Assembly: GCA_004151065.3 (NCBI GenBank)
Contig: NWUY0300034725.1
Coordinates: 8,913-34,836, forward strand
Source of the DNA: Larix sibirica
Lineage: Eukaryota > Streptophyta > Pinopsida > Pinales > Pinaceae
Length of the DNA stretch: 25,924 nucleotides
Direction of reading: 5' to 3'
The notes beneath the pieces were generated by a model, which saw nothing but the letters and a program-made list of their open reading frames with translations, ran no database searches and had not been told where the DNA came from. The position numbers and the translations under genes were made by a program. Shown here one piece after another: positions 10,263 to 19,654 of this stretch. The number at the start of each line of letters is the position of its first letter. The stretch's first letter is position 1.

Positions 10263-10551
10263 TCAAAACTCTAGCCCACCTTTTTCATTCCTCTTTTCCT
10301 TGTACTCCAGCATTCTCTTCCCAGTGCCGTTGCATATTCTCCAGTCTGTATGCATCTTCGGGAGATGCTCTGCAACGATTGGGTGTAAGAGAAATGCGTA
10401 CACATATCCCTGGTGGGTGCCTCGTAGTTTCCACCATTCGGTTCCCTCTAGACCTGCTTGTTGTGCCGTGGCATCCTCTGCAAGGTAACATTCCACCTCC
10501 ACCTGCGTGTTGAATTGGGCCTGTCATGGTGGCGTTAATTCTGTGTTTTCA
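10263..10551 (-). pseudogene. Short coding-like segment of unknown function, copy 1
   Basis: In one minus-strand frame the sequence reads AQFNTQVEVECYLAEDATAQ, then THQGYVYAFLLHPIVAEHLP and KMHTDWRICNGTGKRMLEYK, ending with TGA at 10263. The composition is that of a normal soluble protein and the frame has about 85 codons without a stop; one TGA near 10524 breaks the upstream part. The two differences from copy 2 within this frame (10485 and 10527) are both at third codon positions and silent. No family is recognised and no ATG start is evident, so it could be an exon of a gene split by introns or a captured fragment. Overlapping frames on both strands are also open, so the frame choice is not secure. 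Confidence 0.35.
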
Positions 10552-11828
10552 CTTTCTTTTATTCATTTATTCTTGTGTGCTACAGATGGTTGGCTGCCAA
10601 CTTCTATGCTACTATCTTTGGCTGATGTATTGATGCATCTTTAATATAGGCAAAATGCTTTGCCACATGTGCCCCTTTTGATGTCATGAGAAAATATGAT
10701 AAGAGGGATAGACAAACGTGGGTGAAAATGGAATAATAATGGCAATAATAAAAGGCGTGAATGCTTCATTGTTTTTGTTTTTGAATGAAATTAGGCAATG
10801 AAACAAATTATGGACACAATGAGCACATCGCCTCGGACACGATGCTATGGATGGAGTGACCAAGCGACAAATTTCACTAGGTTCACCTTTAGCGTCATGT
10901 TCTGACACTTTAGAAACGTGTCGATGTTGGGCATAAATATCTAGCCCAACAAAAAACAAATGAAACACAATGACATAGGATGAACTCGACAAGACTAACC
11001 AACAAGATAAAGACGTAACCATGAAGAAGGTACATGTAGTCGTTTTCATCCCCAAAGAGGGTAGGGAGTGAAAAGAGTAAGGCTAGCTATCAAAGTTGGG
11101 AGACTCATAGGGAAGAAATGAATGTTAGGAAACTAAAACAAAAAACAAACAACAGTTCAACATATCCCTATGTTGATTACTAAGAACTACCCAATAGTTC
11201 TACCCTCTCCATGTCACGTTCTTTCTTGTATAAAAAAATTGATCGTCATCGTGTCCGAGTTTAACAAAAAAACAATATGGTGAAAGAGAATAGTGATGCA
11301 TTGTACTTAAATATGTCAAATTCCATAGACACTTATTTGGGCAACTGCAAAAACAAATACTGAAAAAGAAACTAGCTAAGCAAACAAAGCTGCTAAACTA
11401 GAGAGATAAATATTGCTAAATTGATGCGACGCAGTGAAAAATGCATAGTAGGAAAGTAAAATGACATGTGACTAATATGCAACCTACTCCTACTTCAAAC
11501 GAAAATTGAATCATGCAGGATGCCATTTATTGTATAGGAAAATATCTAAAATGCTACACCTACGATCACTTGCATCCTTATTACAAAAAAAATCATTGTG
11601 AACATCAAGAAGAAAACTAGATGTGATATGATATATTCAAAAAATAAATCTTAGTATTCATCAAACCAAATAAAAATAATTACAAATAAAATGAGTTAGT
11701 ACTGGCATGACTGAAAAAATGATCAACCCATGAATCCCAAATGTAGTCTCTGAGCACAACCCTAGGAATTCCCTTGTTCACTTCATTGACCATGTTGGAT
11801 TGATTTAGAATAAAGCATTTAGTATCAT
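10552..11828. other. Mostly non-coding part of repeat copy 1
   Basis: No convincing gene. A minus-strand frame at 10684-11055 (123 codons) reads as a hydrophobic, serine-rich product with no recognised motif and is probably chance. A 13-base inverted repeat (10832-10844 CTCGGACACGATG and its complement at 11247-11259) and a small perfect hairpin (stem GTTGGGC/GCCCAAC at 10926-10950) lie here. The last part (from about 11680) is the start of a gag-related tail that is complete only in copy 2. Confidence 0.5.
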
Positions 11829-11829
11829 N
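11829..11829. other. Single N marking a contig join
   Basis: A lone ambiguous base placed exactly between the two 3282-bp repeat copies. It is best read as a gap of unknown size between contigs rather than a miscalled base. Confidence 0.85.
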
Positions 11830-11839
11830 AATTTGATAG

Positions 11840-13322
11840 TCATCTAGTACAATAGGTCACGACTGGTTCAACCCCTAAAAACATAAGGGTTACGAGACCC
11901 TGCACAACTCTCAACAATCCAAGTTCACCTGGGTGAAATGGAGACAGCAGGAGTACTCCCCGCTCATTTTATGTTGACAATAACCTGCACCTAAAAAAAT
12001 TACAATGCATGTAGGAAAATAGAACGTACCTTTGACTGAAGGACACTCTTCCTTCACCCTCAATGGGTGGACCTAAAACGTAGTATTTCCTGCAATCACC
12101 GCCAATTAGGCTCATGGACAGTTGAGTATGGAAGGGAAATAAAACAATAGTAGAACCTAGCATCACTCGCTTCAAACCTATGGTGCGAAATGTTTATTTT
12201 GGTAGCTTTGTCAAGCTTTTAAAGGATGCAACAAGGTAGCTGAAGTGCTTCGACTTCTATGGAAGCTCAATGGTCATGCATCTAGTCCTTAACATATGTT
12301 TGTGAAGAGGGTGAGTCACAAGTAATTGACGCTCACCCTCAGACACAACATGAAAATAGTCTTGGAAGTCAGAAGGTTGCAATATCACAATTCCATGGAG
12401 GTGTTATAATTAGAATATTCAACACTTATTAACATTGCATTTTCCACGAAGACATATGCTTTTGGGAACCTTCGAATCATATTCCTCATCACAAGAAGAC
12501 ATCTAACGAAATGCATTTTTAGTCTTTGGTAATTTCTTTGCCATCTCCTTGCAGTAGGACCTATAATTCATTGCTAGAAATGAGATATAAAATAATAACC
12601 TTCCCTTAGATAATAGAACAAGATCCCCTTCTATCCTGCAAGCAACCTTGAATGAATCGACATGCAGAAGACTGCTCCAATTCTGCAGTATAGTTAGCAG
12701 TCCTCCTTCATGGCTTCCACCCTTAAATGAAAACTTAGCAACATGTGTGTGCATCTTTACTATAACCCGCACCCCCCAAGCCATGCAGTTAAATCTCTAC
12801 ATCATGTTTATGTAAATTTGATTGCATTTTGAACCCCGAAAGACATTGAGAGGAATTTGAACGGTTTCAACCCCACCCAACTTGGCCATCGAGTAACCCT
12901 ACACTTCAGGTGAATGGTTTTGAGACGAATAATCAGGTTTATCCTCCTTAATTCACATCTTGGGATCATAATTTTTGTTTGGGTCTTACCATGTAACCTT
13001 AACAAATAAGGGTTATCCTTTTAAAAGAAACATCCGACTTGAGGCTTTTCTTTCGACTAGGCATTGTAGGTTAGCATAGACGTGAGATTGTGGAACAAGA
13101 TTCGCCCTTTAAATTCAATCTGCCCCATGAGCTGCATGGTGGCGTGCTAGATCTCTGGTATGCAAAGAATAAAAAAACATTTTCCAGTTGTATACTAAGT
13201 GATCTTGGGATCGAGCTTCCTGTATTGAAGAAGTTTCCCATACAACCAACATGACTACGAGAAGACCAGGATGATATTGATTTGAACCCTTCCTAGGAAA
13301 CTCACGCCTCATCCGCAATCAT
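11840..13322 (-). pseudogene. Unrecognised two-exon pseudogene, copy 2
   Basis: Same gene model as 8557-10039: ATG at 13322, exon 1 to 12990, intron-like 12989-12899, exon 2 12898-11840. It shares the stop codons of copy 1 and carries two more. At 12799-12800, ATC CAG has become ATG TAG, and at 11971 a CAA has become TAA. Both add C-to-T changes on the coding strand. Other differences include Gly to Asp (12624), Gly to Arg (11992) and Ala to Val (11904), mixed with silent changes. That is neutral drift, as expected for two alleles of a dead gene. Function is unknown. Confidence 0.55.
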
Positions 13323-13545
13323 TTCTCTATGATGAGTGCTGCTGTTCTGCGCGTTTAGAGATTTGGGTGACGCTTCCCCGAATTCTCGCTCTGGATCACC
13401 AATTTGCGTGACTGTTCTCTCGGGTGTTTTCTCATTCATTACTTGCGTTCTTTTCCCTGCTGGTTGCTGGTTGCCTTTGTCTTCCTCGTAGATTCCATGT
13501 ATTGCCTTTATTTTTTGAGTGTATGCGTTTTTTTGTCATGCTATA

Positions 13546-13834
13546 TCAAAACTCTAGCCCACCTTTTTCATTCCTCTTTTCCTTGTACTCCAGCATTCTC
13601 TTCCCAGTGCCGTTGCATATTCTCCAGTCTGTATGCATCTTCGGGAGATGCTCTGCAACGATTGGGTGTAAGAGAAATGCGTACACATATCCCTGGTGGG
13701 TGCCTCGTAGTTTCCACCATTCGGTTCCCTCTAGACCTGCTTGTTGTGCCGTGGCATCCTCTGCAAGATAACATTCCACCTCCACCTGCGTGTTGAATTG
13801 GGCCTGTCACGGTGGCGTTAATTCTGTGTTTTCA
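13546..13834 (-). pseudogene. Short coding-like segment of unknown function, copy 2
   Basis: This is the equivalent of 10263-10551, at 3283 offset. The two base differences (13768 and 13810) are silent in the minus-strand frame that reads CYLAEDATAQ and EWWKLRGTHQG. The same TGA interrupts the upstream part. See the copy 1 entry for motifs and doubts. Confidence 0.35.
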
Positions 13835-14962
13835 CTTTCTTTTATTCATTTATTCTTGTGTGCTACAGATGGTTGGCTGCCAACTTCTATGCTACTATCT
13901 TTGGCTGATGTATTGATGCATCTTTAATATAGGCAAAATGCTTTGCCACATGTGCCCCTTTTGATGTCATGAGAAAATATGATAAGAGGGATAGACAAAC
14001 GTGGGTGAAAATGGAATAATAATGGCAATAATAAAAGGCGTGAATGCTTCATTGTTTTTGTTTTTGAATGAAATTAGGCAATGAAACAAATTATGGACAC
14101 AATGAGCACATCGCCTCGGACACGATGCTATGGATGGAGTGACCAAGCGACAAATTTCACTAGGTTCACCTTTAGCGTCATGTTCTGACACTTTAGAAAC
14201 GTGTCGATGTTGGGCATAAATATCTAGCCCAACAAAAAACAAATGAAACACAATGACATAGGATGAACTCGACAAGACTAACCAACAAGATAAAGACGTA
14301 ACCATGAAGAAGGTACATGTAGTCGTTTTCATCCCCAAAGAGGGTAGGGAGTGAAAAGAGTAAGGCTAGCTATCAAAGTTGGGAGACTCATAGGGAAGAA
14401 ATGAATGTTAGGAAACTAAAACAAAAAACAAACAACAGTTCAACATATCCCTATGTTGATTACTAAGAACTACCCAATAGTTCTACCCTCTCCATGTCAC
14501 GTTCTTTCTTGTATAAAAAAATTGATCGTCATCGTGTCCGAGTTTAACAAAAAAACAATATGGTGAAAGAGAATAGTGATGCATTGTACTTAAATATGTC
14601 AAATTCCATAGACACTTATTTGGGCAACTGCAAAAACAAATACTGAAAAAGAAACTAGCTAAGCAAACAAAGCTGCTAAACTAGAGAGATAAATATTGCT
14701 AAATTGATGCGACGCAGTGAAAAATGCATAGTAGGAAAGTAAAATGACATGTGACTAATATGCAACCTACTCCTACTTCAAACGAAAATTGAATCATGCA
14801 GGATGCCATTTATTGTATAGGAAAATATCTAAAATGCTACACCTACGATCACTTGCATCCTTATTACAAAAAAAATCATTGTGAACATCAAGAAGAAAAC
14901 TAGATGTGATATGATATATTCAAAAAATAAATCTTAGTACTCATCAAACCAAATAAAAATAA
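13835..14962. other. Mostly non-coding part of repeat copy 2
   Basis: Same content as 10552-11679: no supported gene, a 13-base inverted repeat pair (14115-14127 and 14530-14542) and a short hairpin at 14209-14233. Near 14850-14960 the DNA is AT-rich and leads into the gag-related tail. Confidence 0.5.
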
Positions 14963-15196
14963 TTACAAATAAAATGAGTTAGTACTGGCATGACTGAAAA
15001 AATGATCAACCCATGAATCCCAAATGTAGTCTCTGAGCACAACCCTAGGAATTCCCTTGTTCACTTCATTGACCATGTTGGATTGATTTAGAATAAAGCA
15101 TTTAGTATCATTAACATACATTGAATTTCCATTATTACTTTCCAATTTCTTCATTATTACTTTCCGATTTATTCATTATTACTTTCCATGAAGACA
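14963..15196 (-). pseudogene. C-terminal tail of the gag-like ORF
   Basis: The minus-strand open piece 14963-15154 reads NGNSMYVNDTKCFILNQSN, then VNEVNKGIPRVVLRDYIW and VDHFFSHAS before its stop. It follows the gag-like ORF of 15196-16915 on the same strand. The 22-bp tandem array between them shifts the frame, so I take this as the end of the same gene. No domain is recognised. The tail lies mostly inside repeat copy 2; in copy 1 it is cut by the N at 11829. Confidence 0.45.
15130..15195 (+). repeat. 22-bp tandem repeat, three units
   Basis: Three consecutive 22-base units begin at 15130, 15152 and 15174. Each starts with CATTATTACTTTCC and then diverges in its last eight bases. Because 22 is not a multiple of three, each added unit changes the minus-strand frame, separating the gag-like ORF from its tail. 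On the minus strand the units encode Ser-Asn-Asn-type residues. Confidence 0.85.
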
Positions 15197-16915
15197 CATG
15201 ACCCATTGTTGATTGGATCGGGATAATCATCATAGATTGGATGCAAATAATTTTGAGGCAAAACATTGATTTCATGATTAAGAATTTCATTGACGACATG
15301 TTGATGATGAGGAGGCTTTAAATATTCTAGATAAATAGGTTGCATGCCAACTTGAGGTAATGAATAAATGATAGGATCATCTATATCAGAAGCTTGTTTG
15401 ATCATGAATTCATCTTTTAGAGAGTCACACCCTTCTGGAAGAGATTTGGGATAAACATCATAAATGGGATGCAGATCAAACTGAAATATAAATCACCCTT
15501 AGATATAATTTTACTATCAAAAGGAGGGGCGTGAATAATTTCATCATCAAATTGGCATGCATTATCAATAAGGTTTTTTGTGATTTGGATGAAAACTAGA
15601 TTTGAATATGACATCATTATCGATCATAGTATGATCATTAAGAATAGGTTTTCACATGACCACCAACTCTTCAAGATGAACGTCGTCAATGAAATCATCA
15701 AAAACATCATCATAAACAGGATGCGGGTTGGATAGGAATGAGATATCGTTCTTAGAAATAATTTGACCATTCATATTATGGGCCTCAATGATTCAAGTTT
15801 ATTTAATTAATTGGACTTTTCGTCGACAAGAGTATCACAAAAATCACGATGAATAAGATGAGGGAGATCCTCCAAGGTAGATGATGTCAAATCAAATATA
15901 GGTTTGTGAAAGACGTCATTCTTACCCACAATCAAAAAAGGTAGAGCATCTTCACTAGTTGAATCATGAATTGCTGTTATGGAAAAATATTCGTCAATAA
16001 CATTAATTTGAATGTTACCTGAGTCTAGAATTCACTGATAAAAAAGAGGAGGGCCAAAATAAAAAATATCATGATAAACTACCTCCTCACAAGGATTGTT
16101 CCCTTCCATTTGATGATTGTTGAAAGAACAATTTTCAAGAGAAAGTTGATTATTAGATAAGGTGTCTCTTGAAAAATAGATGAATCACCTTCAAGTGGGA
16201 CCTCGTCTCAAAAAAAGACACCATGTTGCAAATCATAGGACTTGAATATAATTAAGGATTCACATTGTGGGTTAGGGTGAGGTAAGATGACTTCTTCTTG
16301 GGGAATTGAAATCTTAGGGACTTGCTTGAAATCGATTTTGAAAATATCATCATTGAAAGGAAAAACTTTGTGAATATCGTGAATAGGAGGGGTGATGGAT
16401 TTGGGGACATTGATTGTATTGATGATCATCTTGTTAAGGGGGATTGGAAGTTGAAGATAATCATTAGGAGAGGAATTACTGAGCACATCCTTAGAATGAT
16501 TCCAAAATTGGCCTTCCAATGATTTTAGTAATAATTTTGTATCATGATGTTTGTTGCAATAGTCACACCAAAGGGACTTTGAATTATCGAAACCAACCTT
16601 AAAAATGTTAAAGAATTGATTCCAACCCTGGATAGAATGGTGAGCTAAAGATCTAAACTAGTCAGCAGCCTTGCCATAAAGAATATTTGGAAACATACAA
16701 ACTTTCAAAGCAAGACCATTAATGTGGTTGATGTGACAATATTGGATGCACCTTGAGATATGATCGATAGGATCCTCATGAGGTAGACCTACAAATAAGG
16801 GAAGATTGTGGTCCACACAACAGGCTCCCTTTTTGTAATCTAGGATACCTGGAACATCGACAGGATTGGCACAAGGCCACTAGATACTAGTCATGATTGG
16901 ATAATGGCGACACAT
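15196..16915 (-). pseudogene. Gag-like gene with acidic repeat tail, copy 1
   Basis: The likely start is the ATG at 16915 (MCRHYPIMTSI), about 60 bases after the primer-binding site. The N-terminal part reads DVPGILDYKKG, LFVGLPHEDPIDHISR, then LKVCMFPNILYGKAAD, a stop, FRSLAHHSIQGWNQFFNIFK. This matches the helical core of plant retrotransposon gag, where a Trp-Phe is followed by a Ser-Ile-x-x-Trp. WCDYCNKHHD near 16535-16570 might be a small zinc motif. The remaining half is rich in Asp, Asn, His and Pro, and repeats a motif like HPIYDDY at about 15220-15245, 15450-15472, 15707-15724 and 15841-15866. Several frameshifts and stops break the gene. No protease or RT follows, so the element may have been non-autonomous. 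Confidence 0.65.
15208..15432 (+). repeat. 225-bp block identical to 17944-18168
   Basis: Offset 2736, no difference seen. Beyond 15432 the two copies diverge at once (CCTTCTGG against CCCTATGA), while 17944 is the first base after the N. The block lies inside the gag-like ORF. Confidence 0.9.
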
Positions 16916-17260
16916 CGAAAAGAATGATTCGACAATATTAATTCAGATAAAAATCAAAGAGAGATAAGGAAATAAGTCCCTAGTATGGTGGCCATTTATG
17001 TTTGTCGAGGTTTTCAATCACCTTCTAATAATTTAGAAAACAATCCAGAGCTGTTCATTAATTATCAAACCATGGGTTCTAATAACTTATTTGCTACCGG
17101 ACAAAATCTATGTCAGTCATTGCACTTCAATGGTTCTTCTAAACATGAAATCTTAATTCTTTGTATTGGAGCTTCAGTCAGAGACAAGTAACACTCTTGG
17201 CATAAATATATTTTTAAATCAACTATCTCTGCAGAAGAAAAGGAATGATTTTTAACTAAA
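16751..17260 (+). repeat. 510-bp block identical to 19490-19999
   Basis: Offset 2739. The block is identical over its whole length by eye and covers the gag start, primer-binding site and the inner end of the LTR. On both sides the two copies differ at roughly one base in ten with small indels. The block even shares an in-frame stop (after MTSI), whereas stops outside it differ between copies. Confidence 0.92.
16977..16994 (-). other. Candidate primer-binding site, gag copy 1
   Basis: The minus strand reads TGGCCACCATACTAGGGA, four bases after an LTR end in AACA. Layout and the end GGGA resemble the tRNA-Asp-type sites of Athila-like elements with several transitions, but the match is only partial, so the tRNA is uncertain. 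Confidence 0.55.
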
Positions 17261-17942
17261 TAATCTAACATACCTCAAGAGCAATCAATTGCCTAATAAT
17301 AACACACCCTTACTAATCTAATATGAAATTAACAAAACCACCTATTTACTTTTGCAAAAGGAAATTCAAATCATCTAAATTACTTGTGCGGAAAGAAACA
17401 AAACAACTAGATTACTTTTGCAAAGAGAAAACAAATTTGCATCTAATCTACAGGAAGAATTCAATATCTACTTTAACCTACAGAAAGGAAATCAACCTTG
17501 ACTATTCTTACAGGAAGGAAAGGATTATAGATGAACCAATACTTGTCAAATACGCAATCCAAACTCTAAAATATTCTATAATCAAACAATATTAACTATT
17601 CATATAAAATCAATCAGCATCTACATAACCCTACTTCAACTGCGAAGAAGTTACTCACTCCAAACTTGTGCACCCAGATCATGAGACAAGCACTCTGTAT
17701 CGATAACCAATCAAATAAATAACAAGTAAATACTCAAACTGATCACTATAATAGGAATTAAATAAAGCACACCGATCTATCACAAATTGCAGAAAGAGAA
17801 AACTAATTTACAATCATCACTTGTCCTCTGAAGGGGGCTCTGCCTTCTAAGAGAGGAGTTGAATAAGCCACTCAATCACACAAATCTATTCAACGCATCA
17901 ACAAACTAGCAACAACAATTCTTTTATAAAATAACAGAGTCT
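16999..17942 (-). mobile_element. LTR fragment (R/U5 side), cut by the N at 17943
   Basis: It aligns with 19738-20656 of the complete LTR to the right. It is identical up to 17260 and then diverged with indels (the offset changes from 2739 to 2714). It ends in TTTTATAAAATAACAGAGT just before the N, about 70 bases short of where the other copy has its TATA box, so its promoter half is missing here. A 90-codon plus-strand frame at 17323-17595 is lysine-rich, has no match in the sister copy and is not called. Confidence 0.75.
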
Positions 17943-17943
17943 N
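17943..17943. other. Single N marking a second contig join
   Basis: It separates an LTR fragment on the left from sequence that starts inside a gag-like gene on the right. The two sides are not a natural continuation: frames that read across it, such as 17890-18141 on the minus strand, are artefacts. Confidence 0.85.
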
Positions 17944-19654
17944 GTTGATTGGATCGGGATAATCATCATAGATTGGATGCAAATAATTTTGAGGCAAAAC
18001 ATTGATTTCATGATTAAGAATTTCATTGACGACATGTTGATGATGAGGAGGCTTTAAATATTCTAGATAAATAGGTTGCATGCCAACTTGAGGTAATGAA
18101 TAAATGATAGGATCATCTATATCAGAAGCTTGTTTGATCATGAATTCATCTTTTAGAGAGTCACACCCCTATGAAAGAGATTCAGGATAATTGTCGTAAA
18201 TGGGATGTGGATCAGATTGAAATATAGAATCACCCTCAGATATAATATGACTATCAAACAAAGGGGTGTGAATAATTTCCTCATCAAATTGGCATGCATC
18301 ATCAACAAAGTTGTTGTGTTTTGGAAGAAAATTGGATTTGAATAAGACATCAATATTGGACATAGTATGATTATTGAGAACAAGCTCGCCCATGATCACA
18401 AACTCTTCATGATGAAAGTCATCAATGAAATTGTAAAAAAATCATCATAAATAGGATGAGGGTTGTATAGGAATGAGATATTGTTCTTAGGAAAAAAATG
18501 ATTGTTCATATCAGGGGTCTCGATAATTCAACTTCTTTATTGAATTGATTCGTGTCGTCGACAAGAGTATTATAAAAATCATGATGAATAGGATGAGGGA
18601 GCTCCTCCAAGATAGAAGACATCGAATCAAACATAGGTTCGTGAAAGGCATCATTCTTTCCCACAATTGAAAAATACGGAGCATCTTCATCATTCAAATC
18701 ATGAATTGATGGTATGGAAAAGGATTTGTCAATAACATTAGTTGCAATGTCACCCGATTCTAGAATTTCCTGATAAAAAAGAGGAGGGCCAAAATAAACA
18801 GGATCATGATAAACCACCTCTTCATAATGATTGTTCCCTTTCATTTGATGATTGTTGAAAGAACAATTTTCAAGAGAGAGTTGATTATCAGATAAGGTGT
18901 CATCTTGAAAATTAGATGACTTGTCTTCAATTAGGACCTCATTTCGAAAAAAAAGGACACTGTATTGCAAATCATAGGCCTTGTCATTAATTAAGGATTC
19001 ACTTTGCATGTTAGGATGAGGTGAGATGAAATCCTCTTACAGAATTTAAATCATAGGGACTTGCTTGAAATCGATTTTGAAAATATCATCATTGAAAGGA
19101 AAAACTTCGCGACTATCATGAATAGGAGGTGTGATTGATTTAGGGACATCGATTGTATTGATGATCATCTAGTGAACGGGGCTTGGAAGTTGAGGATAAT
19201 CATCAGGATAGGAATCACTGAGAACAACCTTAGGATGTTTCCAAAATTGGTCTTCCAAGGATTTCAAGCAAAAATAGGGATCATGATGTTCATTGCAACA
19301 GTCGCACCAAAAGGGATTTGAATTATCCAACTCAGCCTTAAAAATGTTAAAGAATTGCTTCTAACCCTGGATAGAATGGTGAGGTCAATATCTAAACCAA
19401 TCAACATCCTTTCCATAAAGTGTATTTGGAAACATACAAACTTTCAAAGAGATATCATCAATGTGGTTGACATGGAAATATTAGATGAGCCTTGAGATAT
19501 GATCGATAGGATCCTCATGAGGTAGACCTACAAATAAGGGAAGATTGTGGTCCACACAACAGGCTCCCTTTTTGTAATCTAGGATACCTGGAACATCGAC
19601 AGGATTGGCACAAGGCCACTAGATACTAGTCATGATTGGATAATGGCGACACAT
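17944..19654 (-). pseudogene. Gag-like gene with acidic repeat tail, copy 2
   Basis: Same family as 15196-16915, cut at its 3' end by the N. The ATG would be at 19654. The core reads LKVCMFPNTLYGKDVDWFRY, a stop, PHHSIQG, a stop, KQFFNIFK: it keeps the Trp that is a stop in copy 1 but has stops where copy 1 is open. The best open piece, 18506-19009 (167 codons), reads QSESLINDKAYDLQYSVLFF, then YHDPVYFGPPLFYQEILESG and ILEELPHPIHHDFYN. The HPIYDD-type motif occurs again near 18190-18215 and 18440-18460. WCDCCNEHHDPYFC near 19270-19310 has a CxxC and HH arrangement. The decay is independent of copy 1 except in the identical blocks. Confidence 0.65.

Larger units (their letters stand above)
8547..11828 (+). 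repeat. 3282-bp direct repeat, copy 1 (ends at N 11829)
   Basis: This interval matches 11830-15111 base for base at a constant offset of 3283. Read by eye, there are 17 single-base differences and no indels: 8581, 8582, 8602, 8621, 8688, 8704, 8709, 9223, 9253, 9341, 9516, 9517, 10010, 10067, 10485, 10527 and 11657. All but 9517 are transitions. Copy 1 stops exactly at the base before the N and copy 2 begins exactly at the base after it. That is the pattern of two overlapping contig ends left unmerged, with the differences being allelic. Confidence 0.93.
11830..15111 (+). repeat. 3282-bp direct repeat, copy 2 (starts after N 11829)
   Basis: Near-identical to 8547-11828 (about 99.5 percent by eye, no indels seen). 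Seven of the 17 differences fall in the first 163 bases (11864-11992), next to the join. Downstream of 15111 the sequence continues into new DNA, whereas copy 1 stops at the N, so copy 2 is the one linked to the right-hand region and copy 1 to the left-hand region. Confidence 0.93.

Noticed and set aside
10121-10513. Plus-strand open frames of 130 and 115 codons (10121-10513 and 10141-10488), repeated at 13404-13796 and 13424-13771
   Set aside because: They overlap each other in different frames, the products are low-complexity and Cys/Phe/Leu-rich, and the opposite strand has a more protein-like frame. Open frames here follow from the pyrimidine-rich composition.
10684-11055. Minus-strand frame of 123 codons, repeated at 13967-14338
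   Set aside because: Hydrophobic and serine-rich with no motif and no support from neighbours. It contains part of an inverted repeat and is probably chance.
15130-15195. The 22-bp repeats as a CRISPR array
   Set aside because: Units are directly adjacent without spacers, and the context is a plant retroelement.
16985-17191. Plus-strand 68-codon frame, repeated at 19724-19930
   Set aside because: Identical copies exist only because it lies in the 510-bp identical block. It covers the LTR end and primer-binding site in the antisense direction.
17890-18141. Minus-strand frame running through the N at 17943
   Set aside because: It joins LTR sequence to gag sequence across a contig gap, so the reading is an artefact.
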